64,000 bases of DNA from contig JBEKRQ010000001.1 in NCBI GenBank assembly GCA_049517655.1, positions 1 to 64,000 of the forward strand, written 5' to 3'. Below the pieces are notes generated by a model. The model worked only from the letters and a program-made list of their open reading frames with translations, was not told the origin of the DNA and searched no databases. Positions 1 through 8,360 of this stretch are shown here, piece after piece. This stretch comes from UBA11358 sp049517655. Lineage in GTDB: Bacteria > Verrucomicrobiota > Verrucomicrobiia > Limisphaerales > UBA11358. A program made the position numbers and the translations under genes. Position 1 is the stretch's first letter. Every line of letters begins with the position of its first letter.

Positions 1-1
1 G

Positions 2-694
2 GATTCTGACACGCTGAGCGAGTTGTGGAAGTATTGGAGGATGGTTCAGGGGAAGGCCGATCTTGTCGGGGCAAAGATTGAACGGAACAGAACTGGGCCT
101 GAGAACATTTGGGAAGCCTTGGAGTCTCTTTCCTACATCGGATACGGCCAAGGCTTTCAAGGGCATGGTGAATTCGCCCGACTCGTTATAGGGATGACAT
201 ACCTTTGTGATGCGAGGATTTTGCCTCGTTTTTTTAAGATTCCCACTGAATCAGGTAACGAAGATTTTGCCATTTCCTATCTTGTCGGTCGTTCCCGGCT
301 CCACGTTTGTCCTGCCGCGCGGGTAAAATACACCGCGTGCAATACAATGAAAATGTTTATCGAAGTACACGGGCGCCACGTGCGAGAAGGCTATCGGCTC
401 CGGAATTGGGTTGCGAAGCGCATTTTTTTGAGACTTCCTCAACGGCGGCAGCATCTTTGGGCCTATATTTTTTGTTACCGAAGAGCCAGAACAGTACTGG
501 CTGGATTCGTTGAGAGCAGAACACTTCACGTCGTCATAGGCCTTTTCACGCATTTCAGAGAAAACGCCTCTCCGAGGCGACTCTTTGCGGCATTCGTTCT
601 AATGTTTCCGATTTACAACGTTCTGAAATTCCGTGCCTGTTATAATTTGATGTTTGGAAAGGCGAAGGCTGGCTGGCTGCCCTATAGGCGCTAA
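2..694 (+). CDS. Family 2 glycosyltransferase, C-terminal part (tandem copy 1)
   Basis: This is the end of a gene that begins before the window. The frame is open from base 2 and its first codons match residues 111 onward of the complete copy at 1062-2084. The two proteins align without a break except for one extra codon here near the ED motif. The visible part holds the ED catalytic-base motif (about 90 residues in), an RNW motif resembling the family's QxxRW, and a hydrophobic stretch near the C-terminus. The family transfers a sugar from a nucleotide donor, usually on the cytoplasmic face of the membrane. The acceptor is unknown. The product is probably functional, but the N-terminus cannot be seen. 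Confidence 0.8.
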   Translation, partial: DSDTLSELWKYWRMVQGKADLVGAKIERNRTGPENIWEALESLSYIGYGQGFQGHGEFARLVIGMTYLCDARILPRFFKIPTESGNEDFAISYLVGRSRLHVCPAARVKYTACNTMKMFIEVHGRHVREGYRLRNWVAKRIFLRLPQRRQHLWAYIFCYRRARTVLAGFVESRTLHVVIGLFTHFRENASPRRLFAAFVLMFPIYNVLKFRACYNLMFGKAKAGWLPYRR

Positions 695-1061
695 ACTGAG
701 GTCCGTTGCCAGGATCCAGGACTTAGCGCAAGCGGTCGGATTGACCATCACTTCCAACCGGCTGACGGTTTCGAATAGGCGGTTTGGTTGCTTTCGCTTG
801 GCCCCTCCTGGGCGCTGGACGGTTTGTGGCACGCTGGGTTTTATCCCGTCCCCAAAATCGGCCTGCCTTGCGCTTGCCCAACCGACCCGCCATCCAAGAA
901 TGGACGACGCACATTCTACACCAAGTTCACAAGCTCAAACCGCTGGACGGCTGATAGTAATACTTTAAAAATTCACCTACTGCTGCACAAAACATTTGAC
1001 AAAACCCTGTGTTTTCGGCCATTTTCCGCAAGAATCGGCACTTTTCACGCTGGATTCAAAT
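695..1061. other. Intergenic region between glycosyltransferase copies
   Basis: The first 145 bases repeat the segment after the second copy (2085-2231). The remainder holds no convincing gene, hairpin or promoter. Small open frames here have no recognisable content. Confidence 0.6.
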
Positions 1062-2084
1062 ATGAACACATTGCCGATTATCGTTGCGGCGCGGAACGAA
1101 GAAGAATCCATAGAGAATACGTTGTGCTCGTTCTCACGAGCCGCAGAGCAGTTGTGCCTGGAAAATCCAGGGACTCGGGTGATCGTGATACTTTGCGACA
1201 ACGGAAGCAAGGATGGGACGCGTTCCAAAGTGCTGTCTTGCGCCGGTGCGTTCAGAACCGACCGATTTGAAATCGTCCTGATCGACGAGCCGAAAGCAGG
1301 TAAGATGAACGCCTTACTAAAAGCGATTGGGCATTTGAGATCATTGAATCTCAATCCGCCTGCAGTCGTCTTCGCGGACGCCGAGATCCAGTGGGATTCT
1401 GACACGCTGAGCGAGTTGTGGAAGTATTGGAGGATGGTTCATGGAAAAGCCGACCTAGTTGGGGCTATTATGGAACGGAACAGAACTGGGCCTGAGAACA
1501 TTTGGGAAGCCTTGGAGTCTGTTTACTACATCGGATACGGCCAAGGCTTTCAAGGGCATGGTGTATTCGTCCGAGAAGTTATAGGGATGACATACCTTTG
1601 TGATGCGAGGATTTTGCCTCGTTTTTTTAAGATTCCCGATGAAATCGCCGAAGATTTTGCCATTTCCTATCTTGTCGGTCGTTCCCGGCTCCACGTTTGT
1701 CCTACCGCGCGGGTGAAATACACCGTGTGCAATACAATGGGAATGTTCTTCAAAGTGAAGGGGCGCCACGTGCAAGAGTGTTATCGGCTCCGGAATTGGG
1801 TTGCGAAGCGCATTTTTTCGAGACTTCCTCAACGGCGGCAGCATCTTTGGGCCTATATTTTTTGTTACCGAAGAGCCCGAACAGTACTGGCTGGATTCGT
1901 TGAAACTAGAACACTTCACGTCGTCAAAGGCCTTTTCACGCATTTCAGAGAAATCGCCTCTCCGCAGCGACTCTTTGTAGCTTTGGTTCTAATGTTTCCG
2001 ATTTACACTATTTTGAAATTTCGCGCCTGTTATGATTTGATGTTTGGAAAGGCGAAGGCTGGCTGGCTGCCCTATAGGCGCTAA
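1062..2084 (+). CDS. Family 2 glycosyltransferase (tandem copy 2)
   Basis: A 340-residue GT-A fold glycosyltransferase. The start is set at ATG 1062, where the family begins (MNTLPIIVAARNEE); 22 in-frame codons upstream look non-native. Visible landmarks are the nucleotide-binding DNGSKDGT motif near residues 46-53, an FADAE motif near 104-109 in the place of DxD, an ED pair before the YLVGRSR segment, and a QECYRLRNW segment resembling QxxRW. A hydrophobic stretch near the C-terminus could lie on or in the membrane. It probably moves a sugar from a nucleotide donor onto a lipid or polysaccharide. Copy 1 lies just upstream, and a polyketide locus begins 6 kb downstream, so glycosylation of its product is possible but unproven. 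Confidence 0.85.
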   Translation: MNTLPIIVAARNEEESIENTLCSFSRAAEQLCLENPGTRVIVILCDNGSKDGTRSKVLSCAGAFRTDRFEIVLIDEPKAGKMNALLKAIGHLRSLNLNPPAVVFADAEIQWDSDTLSELWKYWRMVHGKADLVGAIMERNRTGPENIWEALESVYYIGYGQGFQGHGVFVREVIGMTYLCDARILPRFFKIPDEIAEDFAISYLVGRSRLHVCPTARVKYTVCNTMGMFFKVKGRHVQECYRLRNWVAKRIFSRLPQRRQHLWAYIFCYRRARTVLAGFVETRTLHVVKGLFTHFREIASPQRLFVALVLMFPIYTILKFRACYDLMFGKAKAGWLPYRR

Positions 2085-2521
2085 ACTGAGGTCCGTTGCC
2101 AGGATCCCGGACTTAGCGCAAGCGGTCGGATTGACCATCACTTCCAACCGGCTGGCGGCTTCGAATAGGCGGTTTGTGTTTGCTTTCGCTTGGCCCCTTC
2201 TGGGCGTTGGACGGTTATGGTACGCTGGGTTCCTGGGGTGGGCTCGATCAGCTCACACTGCTCGGCGGCAACACGGGTACCGTCTCCACTACTAGCAGCG
2301 ATGTCGAGGTTGTTTGCCAGCGGATCCGAGATTAGCCGAAATGCTGTGATACATCAGGATCGGCAGTGCGTTCTTGATGGAAATAACATTTATTTCCATC
2401 AAAGGACGGAATGCATAAAGCGGCACTGCTCGATCCAACCGCATATAGCAGTTCATGCGAAAATCTTGCGGGCATTTCATCTTCTTGCAAAACGCCAGGG
2501 AACTGATGCCTTCAAAACCCT
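2085..2521. other. Intergenic region after glycosyltransferase copy 2
   Basis: The first 147 bases belong to the tandem repeat. After it, one frame around 2220-2330 reads like a fragment of a secreted beta-rich protein but has no start and stops quickly. No gene is supported. Confidence 0.5.
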
Positions 2522-3055
2522 TCACTTAACGCTTGACTGATCAGCCTTCATAGGAGGCGTATGGCCGTGATCTTCTGACTTTATTATCAAATAAATGCCC
2601 AATTGCCCGACTCCGCACATGGTGGCTGCAATAAGAAATAACTGTCCGACAATAGACCAGAGACCATGAAACAGACTCGCCAAAATCGCAATCGGCACAA
2701 CACCAACTCCCATGGGTGTGAGAATGAGGCCAAAAATGACAGCCACAACGCCCCAAAGTGTATAACTGATGAGCAAACTCCAAACCCAAAGAGTAAGGCC
2801 AAAAACGTAAGATGTGATATACATAGCTCCGGCAGCGAAGCCTCTCGTGCGGTGAAAGATGGCAAGTGGTAATAACACCAAGATGACGATGGAGAGCGTG
2901 ATCGCGTTGACAATAACCAGCCAGGGATAGACGCGCTCACTCAGCCAGGCACCACCCTTGATAAACATCACAATGAGAAAAATCAGGCCGACGCAACAAA
3001 AAAGGCCGGATACGAATGAGCGGATTGATTCAATGGTGTCAATGGTGTCTTTCAT
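2522..3055 (-). CDS. Multi-pass membrane protein of unknown function
   Basis: A 177-residue protein if translated from ATG at 3055; a longer frame starts at 3139 but its first 28 residues look like untranslated leader. After a short cytoplasmic N-terminus there are about five hydrophobic segments covering residues 12-36, 45-70, 80-105, 108-135 and 137-160. They are linked by short loops, and the tail is polar and charged. I recognise no family motif. It stands alone and converges on the glycosyltransferase pair, with no operon partners. Codon use looks ordinary, so I take it as a real gene. Confidence 0.6.
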   Translation of the reverse strand: MKDTIDTIESIRSFVSGLFCCVGLIFLIVMFIKGGAWLSERVYPWLVIVNAITLSIVILVLLPLAIFHRTRGFAAGAMYITSYVFGLTLWVWSLLISYTLWGVVAVIFGLILTPMGVGVVPIAILASLFHGLWSIVGQLFLIAATMCGVGQLGIYLIIKSEDHGHTPPMKADQSSVK

Positions 3056-3339
3056 GTCGTGGTGAATACGCCTAACGATGAGAGCTGAACCACAACTGAC
3101 CCGCGAAGTGAACCGTGACAGCGGAACTGACAGTGCCAACGGCTGTTAGTTCCGACGAGAGGCTGTGTAAAAATCCAGTCATCATTTTCTGAACAATTAC
3201 TCCCGTGGAAGGTCGGTTACAAGCATGAATCAACGAACAGATGCCTTCCGGAGTATTTGTTCACAACACTGAACCGTTCTAATGCGCTGGCGCGATTTCT
3301 GATTTGCTTCAGCGATGGTCTTTGCCATTCTGCATTAAA

Positions 3340-5184
3340 ATGAAAATGAGCGACAGACGAGCGGATTTGCAGCCCGTGGAGGACGAAGTCATCAATGCTT
3401 TGGGAGGCAAACTGACCATCCTGGCGTGTTGTTTTTTTGTGGTTTCCGTTTTTTTAGCGATTATTTCCCTGCGTTGTTTGTATGGGGATGGGTCGTTTCA
3501 ACTCACCGAGGTTTTGAAAGCGGGACATTTTGCAGCGGTGGCAAAAAATCGCTATTGCGCCTCGCTCATTTTTCAATTGCCATTGCTGGCGGCGCTCAAG
3601 TTGGGATGCACCAACCTTTATCTTCTGCAACTGGCATTTGGCGCGGGCTGTTTCCTGCCCTGGGTTGTTTCGATGGCGTTATGTTACTGGATGGCACCCC
3701 GGCATTTCTGGCTGGTGATGCTGGGTTGCGCATTCGGACATTTAAACGCGGCATTCTTCCCGGTGGGGGAATACATCATTGCCCATGCCTTTTTTTGGCC
3801 GGTGCTGTTTGCCGTTTTGTTTGTGCGGCCATTGACGCTGTCCGCCGCCATCATTATGGTGGTTTCGTCGCTGGTGCTGCTTTTCAGCTATGAATCGCTG
3901 CTTTTTCTCGGGCCGTTGCTGGGTGTGCTGGCGCTGGCGGGAGTTTTTCGGGACGGGGAAAGAATTTGGAGCCGGGTGGCTTTCGGGCTTTCGTACGTAC
4001 TTTTGATTTCCGCCGCCTTGATTGCGCTGGACGGCGTTCTCTACACGCAATTTCCGGAGAATTTCGCTCGATTCAAACAAGGGACCCTGACAATGTTACT
4101 CTACCCGCCTTGGACGATGGGCTGGAGTTTCATCTGGCTTTTCCTGATGGGAGTCGTTTGTGTTGGCGGCTGGCGTTTCACAAAACGTCAATTTAAACTG
4201 GGACTTACGATGATGGCTGCTGCCATCATCATTTGGGGCATCTGGCCTTTGCTTGATCCGGGCGGTTTGAGTGTTTGGCGGCAATACGAGTGTCGGCCTA
4301 TGCAACTGATGGTTCCGTTGGTGCTTCTGGCGGTGGCTTGGGCCATGACGCGCAGACCCGGCTGGTTCGAATCGCGGCGTCCCTATCTGGTGGCTTTTTC
4401 CGCCTCGTGGCTGCTGGCGCAATCCCTCTGGCAGATTAGTGCGACGTGGCAGTGGAATGGATTTGTCGGGATATGTCGAGGTGTGCTGGCAACGCAACAA
4501 GGACCGATTCAGCTGCTGCACAGGACGGAATTAGAAAAGATTGCTTTGCAGAGACGATCTTTGCAGGGACAAGCCTTGTGGTTCTTCGGGGGCTGGGAAA
4601 ACCCGTATCTAAGCATCATGCTCGCACCTAGTGGGCAGGTCAGCTCAATCATACTGTCCCCGTTCAAACCGCCCTGGGAGCCGTTTGATCCGCTTGATCT
4701 ATCAAGTCTTCCGCAGCTTGAAAAATACGGGGTGGACTACAGCAACTACACCAAAGCCGTTCTGAAACTGAAAGAGGCCCTTTCTAACTCTGGGCGTTCG
4801 GTGAGCCCTGAAGAAATGGGCGCAGTGCTTTATCCGTCCCTCACACTGGAGCAAAAAGCTATTTTTGGGCGTCCGGTAAGTCCTAAAGAAGCGAACGCAG
4901 TGCTTTCACCGCTCACACCTGAGCAAAAAGCTGCCCAAGTCAAGGCCGGGCAAGCCCGCCGTGTCGCCTTACAGCAATCCATGATAAAGTTCTATCAGCA
5001 CAAAGCCGAGGCTGGCGAAGGCTTCGCGCAGATGCGGCTTGGGGAGATTTATCTTCGCGGTGAAGGCGTAAAAACCAACACCAACCTTGCCCGCAAATGG
5101 CTGTCTGCCGCCATGACCAATGGCTGTCCACAAGCAACAAATCTTCTCTCTGAAATTGAGCGTGGCAGCGCCAGATCGAAGTGA
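3340..5184 (+). CDS. GT-C-like membrane protein with Sel1 tail (tandem copy A)
   Basis: About 614 residues from ATG 3340; TTG at 3304 or ATG at 3346 are alternatives, and none has a clear ribosome site. The first 400 residues form roughly ten transmembrane helices with a conserved-looking YGDGSFQL segment in the first outer loop. This layout recalls GT-C glycosyltransferases and related membrane proteins that carry an acidic pair there. The soluble tail ends in one Sel1/TPR-like repeat (AGEGFAQMRLGEIYLRGEG and following). Copy A has an internal duplication in the tail: a block beginning GRSVSPEEMGAVL is followed by GRPVSPKEANAVL, whereas copy B has it once. Its role may be sugar or lipid transfer near the polyketide locus. 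That is inference; no catalytic assignment is certain. Confidence 0.75.
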   Translation: MKMSDRRADLQPVEDEVINALGGKLTILACCFFVVSVFLAIISLRCLYGDGSFQLTEVLKAGHFAAVAKNRYCASLIFQLPLLAALKLGCTNLYLLQLAFGAGCFLPWVVSMALCYWMAPRHFWLVMLGCAFGHLNAAFFPVGEYIIAHAFFWPVLFAVLFVRPLTLSAAIIMVVSSLVLLFSYESLLFLGPLLGVLALAGVFRDGERIWSRVAFGLSYVLLISAALIALDGVLYTQFPENFARFKQGTLTMLLYPPWTMGWSFIWLFLMGVVCVGGWRFTKRQFKLGLTMMAAAIIIWGIWPLLDPGGLSVWRQYECRPMQLMVPLVLLAVAWAMTRRPGWFESRRPYLVAFSASWLLAQSLWQISATWQWNGFVGICRGVLATQQGPIQLLHRTELEKIALQRRSLQGQALWFFGGWENPYLSIMLAPSGQVSSIILSPFKPPWEPFDPLDLSSLPQLEKYGVDYSNYTKAVLKLKEALSNSGRSVSPEEMGAVLYPSLTLEQKAIFGRPVSPKEANAVLSPLTPEQKAAQVKAGQARRVALQQSMIKFYQHKAEAGEGFAQMRLGEIYLRGEGVKTNTNLARKWLSAAMTNGCPQATNLLSEIERGSARSK

Positions 5185-5200
5185 TCAAACAAAAAGAGAC

Positions 5201-5218
5201 ACCGTAATGCGGTTTTTG
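5201..5218 (+). terminator. Weak hairpin with T-run between the tandem membrane genes
   Basis: A 4-bp stem ACCG/CGGT with a five-base loop is followed by five T residues, 17 bases after the stop of copy A. The stem is short, so this is at best a weak intrinsic terminator. Confidence 0.25.
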
Positions 5219-5256
5219 AATTGCTTCAGCGATGGTCTTTGCCATTCTGCATTAAA

Positions 5257-7008
5257 ATGAAAATGAGCGACAGACGAGCGGATTTGCAGCCCGTGGAGGA
5301 CGAAGTCATCAATGCTTTGGGAGGCAAACTGACCATCCTGGCGTGTTGTTTTTTTGTGGTTTCCGTTTTTTTAGCGATTATTTCCCTGCGTTGTTTGTAT
5401 GGGGATGGGTCGTTTCAACTCACCGAGGTTTTGAAAGCGGGACATTTTGCAGCGGTGGCAAAAAATCGCTATTGCGCCTCGCTCATTTTTCAATTGCCAT
5501 TGCTGGCGGCGCTCAAGTTGGGATGCACCAACCTTTATCTTCTGCAACTGGCATTTGGCGCGGGCTGTTTCCTGCCCTGGGTTGTTTCGATGGCGTTATG
5601 TTACTGGATGGCACCCCGGCATTTCTGGCTGGTGATGCTGGGTTGCGCATTCGGACATTTAAACGCGGCATTCTTCCCGGTGGGGGAATACATCATTGCC
5701 CATGCCTTTTTTTGGCCGGTGCTGTTTGCCGTTTTGTTTGTGCGGCCATTGACGCTGTCCGCCGCCATCATTATGGTGGTTTCGTCGCTGGTGCTGCTTT
5801 TCAGCTATGAATCGCTGCTTTTTCTCGGGCCGTTGCTGGGTGTGCTGGCGCTGGCGGGAGTTTTTCGGGACGGGGAAAGAATTTGGAGCCGGGTGGCTTT
5901 CGGGCTTTCGTACGTACTTTTGATTTCCGCCGCCTTGATTGCGCTGGACGGCGTTCTCTACACGCAATTTCCGGAGAATTTCGCTCGATTCAAACAAGGG
6001 ACCCTGACAATGTTACTCTACCCGCCTTGGACGATGGGCTGGAGTTTCATCTGGCTTTTCCTGATGGGAGTCGTTTGTGTTGGCGGCTGGCGTTTCACAA
6101 AACGTCAATTTAAACTGGGACTTACGATGATGGCTGCTGCCATCATCATTTGGGGCATCTGGCCTTTGCTTGATCCGGGCGGTTTGAGTGTTTGGCGGCA
6201 ATACGAGTGTCGGCCTATGCAACTGATGGTTCCGTTGGTGCTTCTGGCGGTGGCTTGGGCCATGACGCGCAGACCCGGCTGGTTCGAATCGCGGCGTCCC
6301 TATCTGGTGGCTTTTTCCGCCTCGTGGCTGCTGGCGCAATCCCTCTGGCAGATTAGTGCGACGTGGCAGTGGAATGGATTTGTCGGGATATGTCGAGGTG
6401 TGCTGGCAACGCAACAAGGACCGGTTTCGCTATCCGGGACGCTATTCGAAAAGCCTTCTTTGCAGGGACAAGCCTTGGCGTTCGACTGGGACTGGTCAAT
6501 CTCGTATCTAAGCATTATGCTCGCGCCCCATGGGCAGGTCAGCTCAATCATACTGCCCAGAACCAAACACCCCTGGTTTAATCCGCTTGATCTATCAAAG
6601 CTTCCGCAACTTGAAAAATACGGGGTGGACTACAGGAACTACGCCAAAGCCGTTCTGAAACTGAAAGAGTCGATTTCCAACTCTGGGCGTCCGGTGAGTC
6701 CCGAAGAAATGGTCGCAGTGTTTTATCCACCCCCCCTTACACTGGAGCAAAAAGCTGCCCAAGCCAAGGCCAAGCAAGCCCGCGGCGTTGCCTTCCGGCA
6801 ATCCATGGTAAAGTTCTATCAGCCCAAAGCCGAGGCTGGCGAAGGCTTGGCACAGATGCGGCTTGGGGAGATTTATCTTCGCGGTGAAGGCGTAGAAACC
6901 AACACCGACCTTGCCCGCAAATGGCTGTCTGCCGCCATGACCAATGGCTGTCCACAAGCAACAAATCTTCTCTCTGAGATTGAGCGTGGTAGTGCCACAT
7001 CGAGGTGA
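5257..7008 (+). CDS. GT-C-like membrane protein with Sel1 tail (tandem copy B)
   Basis: About 583 residues from ATG 5257 (TTG 5221 and ATG 5263 also possible). Residues up to about 390 are identical to copy A, including all transmembrane helices and the YGDGSFQL loop. The soluble C-terminal part differs: a shorter linker, many substitutions, a single SPEEM block and one Sel1-like repeat at the end. The two products would therefore share a membrane core but present different soluble tails. Copy A ends 72 bases upstream, so the pair could be co-transcribed. The function is unknown, and GT-C glycosyltransferase is the most reasonable guess. Confidence 0.75.
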   Translation: MKMSDRRADLQPVEDEVINALGGKLTILACCFFVVSVFLAIISLRCLYGDGSFQLTEVLKAGHFAAVAKNRYCASLIFQLPLLAALKLGCTNLYLLQLAFGAGCFLPWVVSMALCYWMAPRHFWLVMLGCAFGHLNAAFFPVGEYIIAHAFFWPVLFAVLFVRPLTLSAAIIMVVSSLVLLFSYESLLFLGPLLGVLALAGVFRDGERIWSRVAFGLSYVLLISAALIALDGVLYTQFPENFARFKQGTLTMLLYPPWTMGWSFIWLFLMGVVCVGGWRFTKRQFKLGLTMMAAAIIIWGIWPLLDPGGLSVWRQYECRPMQLMVPLVLLAVAWAMTRRPGWFESRRPYLVAFSASWLLAQSLWQISATWQWNGFVGICRGVLATQQGPVSLSGTLFEKPSLQGQALAFDWDWSISYLSIMLAPHGQVSSIILPRTKHPWFNPLDLSKLPQLEKYGVDYRNYAKAVLKLKESISNSGRPVSPEEMVAVFYPPPLTLEQKAAQAKAKQARGVAFRQSMVKFYQPKAEAGEGLAQMRLGEIYLRGEGVETNTDLARKWLSAAMTNGCPQATNLLSEIERGSATSR

Positions 7009-7023
7009 TCAAACAAAAACAGA

Positions 7024-7052
7024 AGAAGGTTGCGCCAAAAGAGCAGCCTTCT
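7024..7052 (-). terminator. Intrinsic terminator of the radical SAM gene
   Basis: A 10-bp stem (7024-7033 with 7043-7052, one G-T wobble) has a nine-base loop. On the minus strand it is followed by a T-rich tail (TTCTGTTTTTG). It lies 10 bases beyond the stop of the minus-strand gene at 7062. On the plus strand no T-run follows, so it serves mainly the minus-strand transcript. Confidence 0.7.
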
Positions 7053-7061
7053 CTTCGAGTT

Positions 7062-8036
7062 TCATCGATAAGATAACAGTTCAGAGAACATCTGCCGCAG
7101 TTGCTTGATTCTGCTATTGTAACGATGACAGCTCAGAGAACATCCGCCGCATTTGCCGTTTGCGGCTAATGTGCGGAATGACTCCATTTTGTCAGAAGAC
7201 GAGAGACTACTTAGCGTTTCGCTCCTTATCGAGCCGAAGTCGATGTTTGTCCTTGCCCAACAGCCAAAGACCTTGCCATCCGAAAGCACACAAATTGATT
7301 TTCTCGGTGACAAGCAAGCAAACTTTCGTCCAGCAACGGTTGGTGGCGGTGGCGTGATCAGACTCACGCCATATCTCCCGCTTATCTCTTTGAGTTTATC
7401 CAGAATGTTGGGCAATTCAAGCATATCGGCGTCGGACAACTTCAACGTGTCTAGCGCCTTGTGATCGCGGACAAACGTTTCATGAAGTTGTTGTACTCCA
7501 AAATATTTCGTTCCACGGCGACAAAGAAAGTCCATTAGTTCTGGAAGATACGGATAGTTCAGTCGCGTAAGTACTGTGCTGGTGCTCGTATATATGCCCC
7601 ACTGTATTGCTTTATCTAACCCTTTAAGAGCAGCCTGAAAACTGTGTGGTCGCATGATGTTGTGAATGTTTTCCGGTCCCTCTATCGAGATCGTCACCGC
7701 ATTCTTTGGCGAGCCTGCAAGTGCACGCAATATTTTCTCATTCACCAACGTACCGTTTGTACAAAGGTCCACACGAATGCCTTGTCTGTTGGCAAATGTC
7801 AGCAAATCTGGAAGGTCGGGCCTGCAAAGGGGTTCGCCACCAGAAATACAAACCCAACGGATTCCGAGTCCCCGCGCATCCAAAAAAAGCTTGGTCACCT
7901 CATCGGAAGTTAGCTCATAACCAGGGCTGGTGCGCCTGGGAATATCGCACATCACACAGTTCAAGTTGCAACGCTTTGTAATGTTAAGATTCAGCCTCTC
8001 TAAACCAGTGCTCATAATGTGTGCGTACGTCTTCAC
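7062..8036 (-). CDS. Radical SAM/SPASM-type enzyme
   Basis: 324 residues from GTG 8036 (ATG 8015 is an alternative). The radical SAM cluster motif CNLNCVMC places Cys23, Cys27 and Cys30 to bind the 4Fe-4S cluster that cleaves S-adenosylmethionine; the glycine-rich SGGEP follows near residue 65. The C-terminal third has a spread of cysteines (one in FACLSP, then CVLSDG, GCWA and CGGCSLSC) typical of a SPASM domain holding extra Fe-S clusters. Such proteins mature peptides or modify small molecules. It runs divergently from the polyketide synthase 325 bases away, so a shared control region is possible. The substrate cannot be read from the sequence. No precursor peptide gene was evident next to it. 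Confidence 0.85.
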   Translation of the reverse strand: MKTYAHIMSTGLERLNLNITKRCNLNCVMCDIPRRTSPGYELTSDEVTKLFLDARGLGIRWVCISGGEPLCRPDLPDLLTFANRQGIRVDLCTNGTLVNEKILRALAGSPKNAVTISIEGPENIHNIMRPHSFQAALKGLDKAIQWGIYTSTSTVLTRLNYPYLPELMDFLCRRGTKYFGVQQLHETFVRDHKALDTLKLSDADMLELPNILDKLKEISGRYGVSLITPPPPTVAGRKFACLSPRKSICVLSDGKVFGCWARTNIDFGSIRSETLSSLSSSDKMESFRTLAANGKCGGCSLSCHRYNSRIKQLRQMFSELLSYR

Positions 8037-8360
8037 AAAAGATAGTGGGTAGAGCTTGATCTGTCCACAAAAAACAGGATGCGAATCCGGTAATTTTTGA
8101 AGTTGCGGAAGCCTCGGGTCGCTGACTTGATACTCTGTATTGTCGAGTTTAAACCTTCCGTCATTTTGCCAAAACTAGCGCTAAGGATTCGGGCTTTCCA
8201 TGCGACGTGAAAGATATGACTTGCACTGTCGCGTGCCTGCTGGCAACGTACCGTGAGAATGAATATTTGTTAACGACGCCATCTGCCGTTGAGAGATGGC
8301 GTGAATCTTATTAGCGACCGTCACGTTTCCATCTTCAGTGAATAGGCCAACACCGCTATT
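8037..8360. other. Divergent intergenic region before the polyketide synthase
   Basis: This 324-base gap separates the divergent radical SAM and polyketide synthase genes and should hold both promoters. I see no clear -10/-35 pair, palindrome or ribosome site before ATG 8361. Small frames inside it are not convincing. Confidence 0.5.

Larger units (their letters stand above)
1..2231 (+). repeat. Tandem duplication of the glycosyltransferase region
   Basis: Bases 1-840 and 1394-2231 are homologous in direct orientation, offset by 1393 bases at the start and 1390 at the end because copy 1 has one extra codon. Similarity runs about 145 bases past both stop codons into non-coding DNA, so the whole segment was duplicated, not only the reading frame. 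Scattered substitutions show the duplication is not very recent. The left end of the unit lies outside the window. Confidence 0.9.
3304..6423 (+). repeat. Identical 1203-bp direct repeats inside two tandem genes
   Basis: Bases 3304-4506 and 5221-6423 appear identical over 1203 bases (offset 1917). The identity begins exactly at the shared TTG codon that opens both frames and ends abruptly within the codon after the ATQQGP segment. Beyond it the two genes are clearly divergent but still related. This pattern, perfect up to an edge and diverged after it, is what recent gene conversion or a very recent partial duplication leaves. Confidence 0.9.

Noticed and set aside
2190..2540. Possible fragment of a secreted beta-rich protein
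   Set aside because: One frame near 2220-2330 looks protein-like but has no start, is short, and the overlapping named frame has no content.
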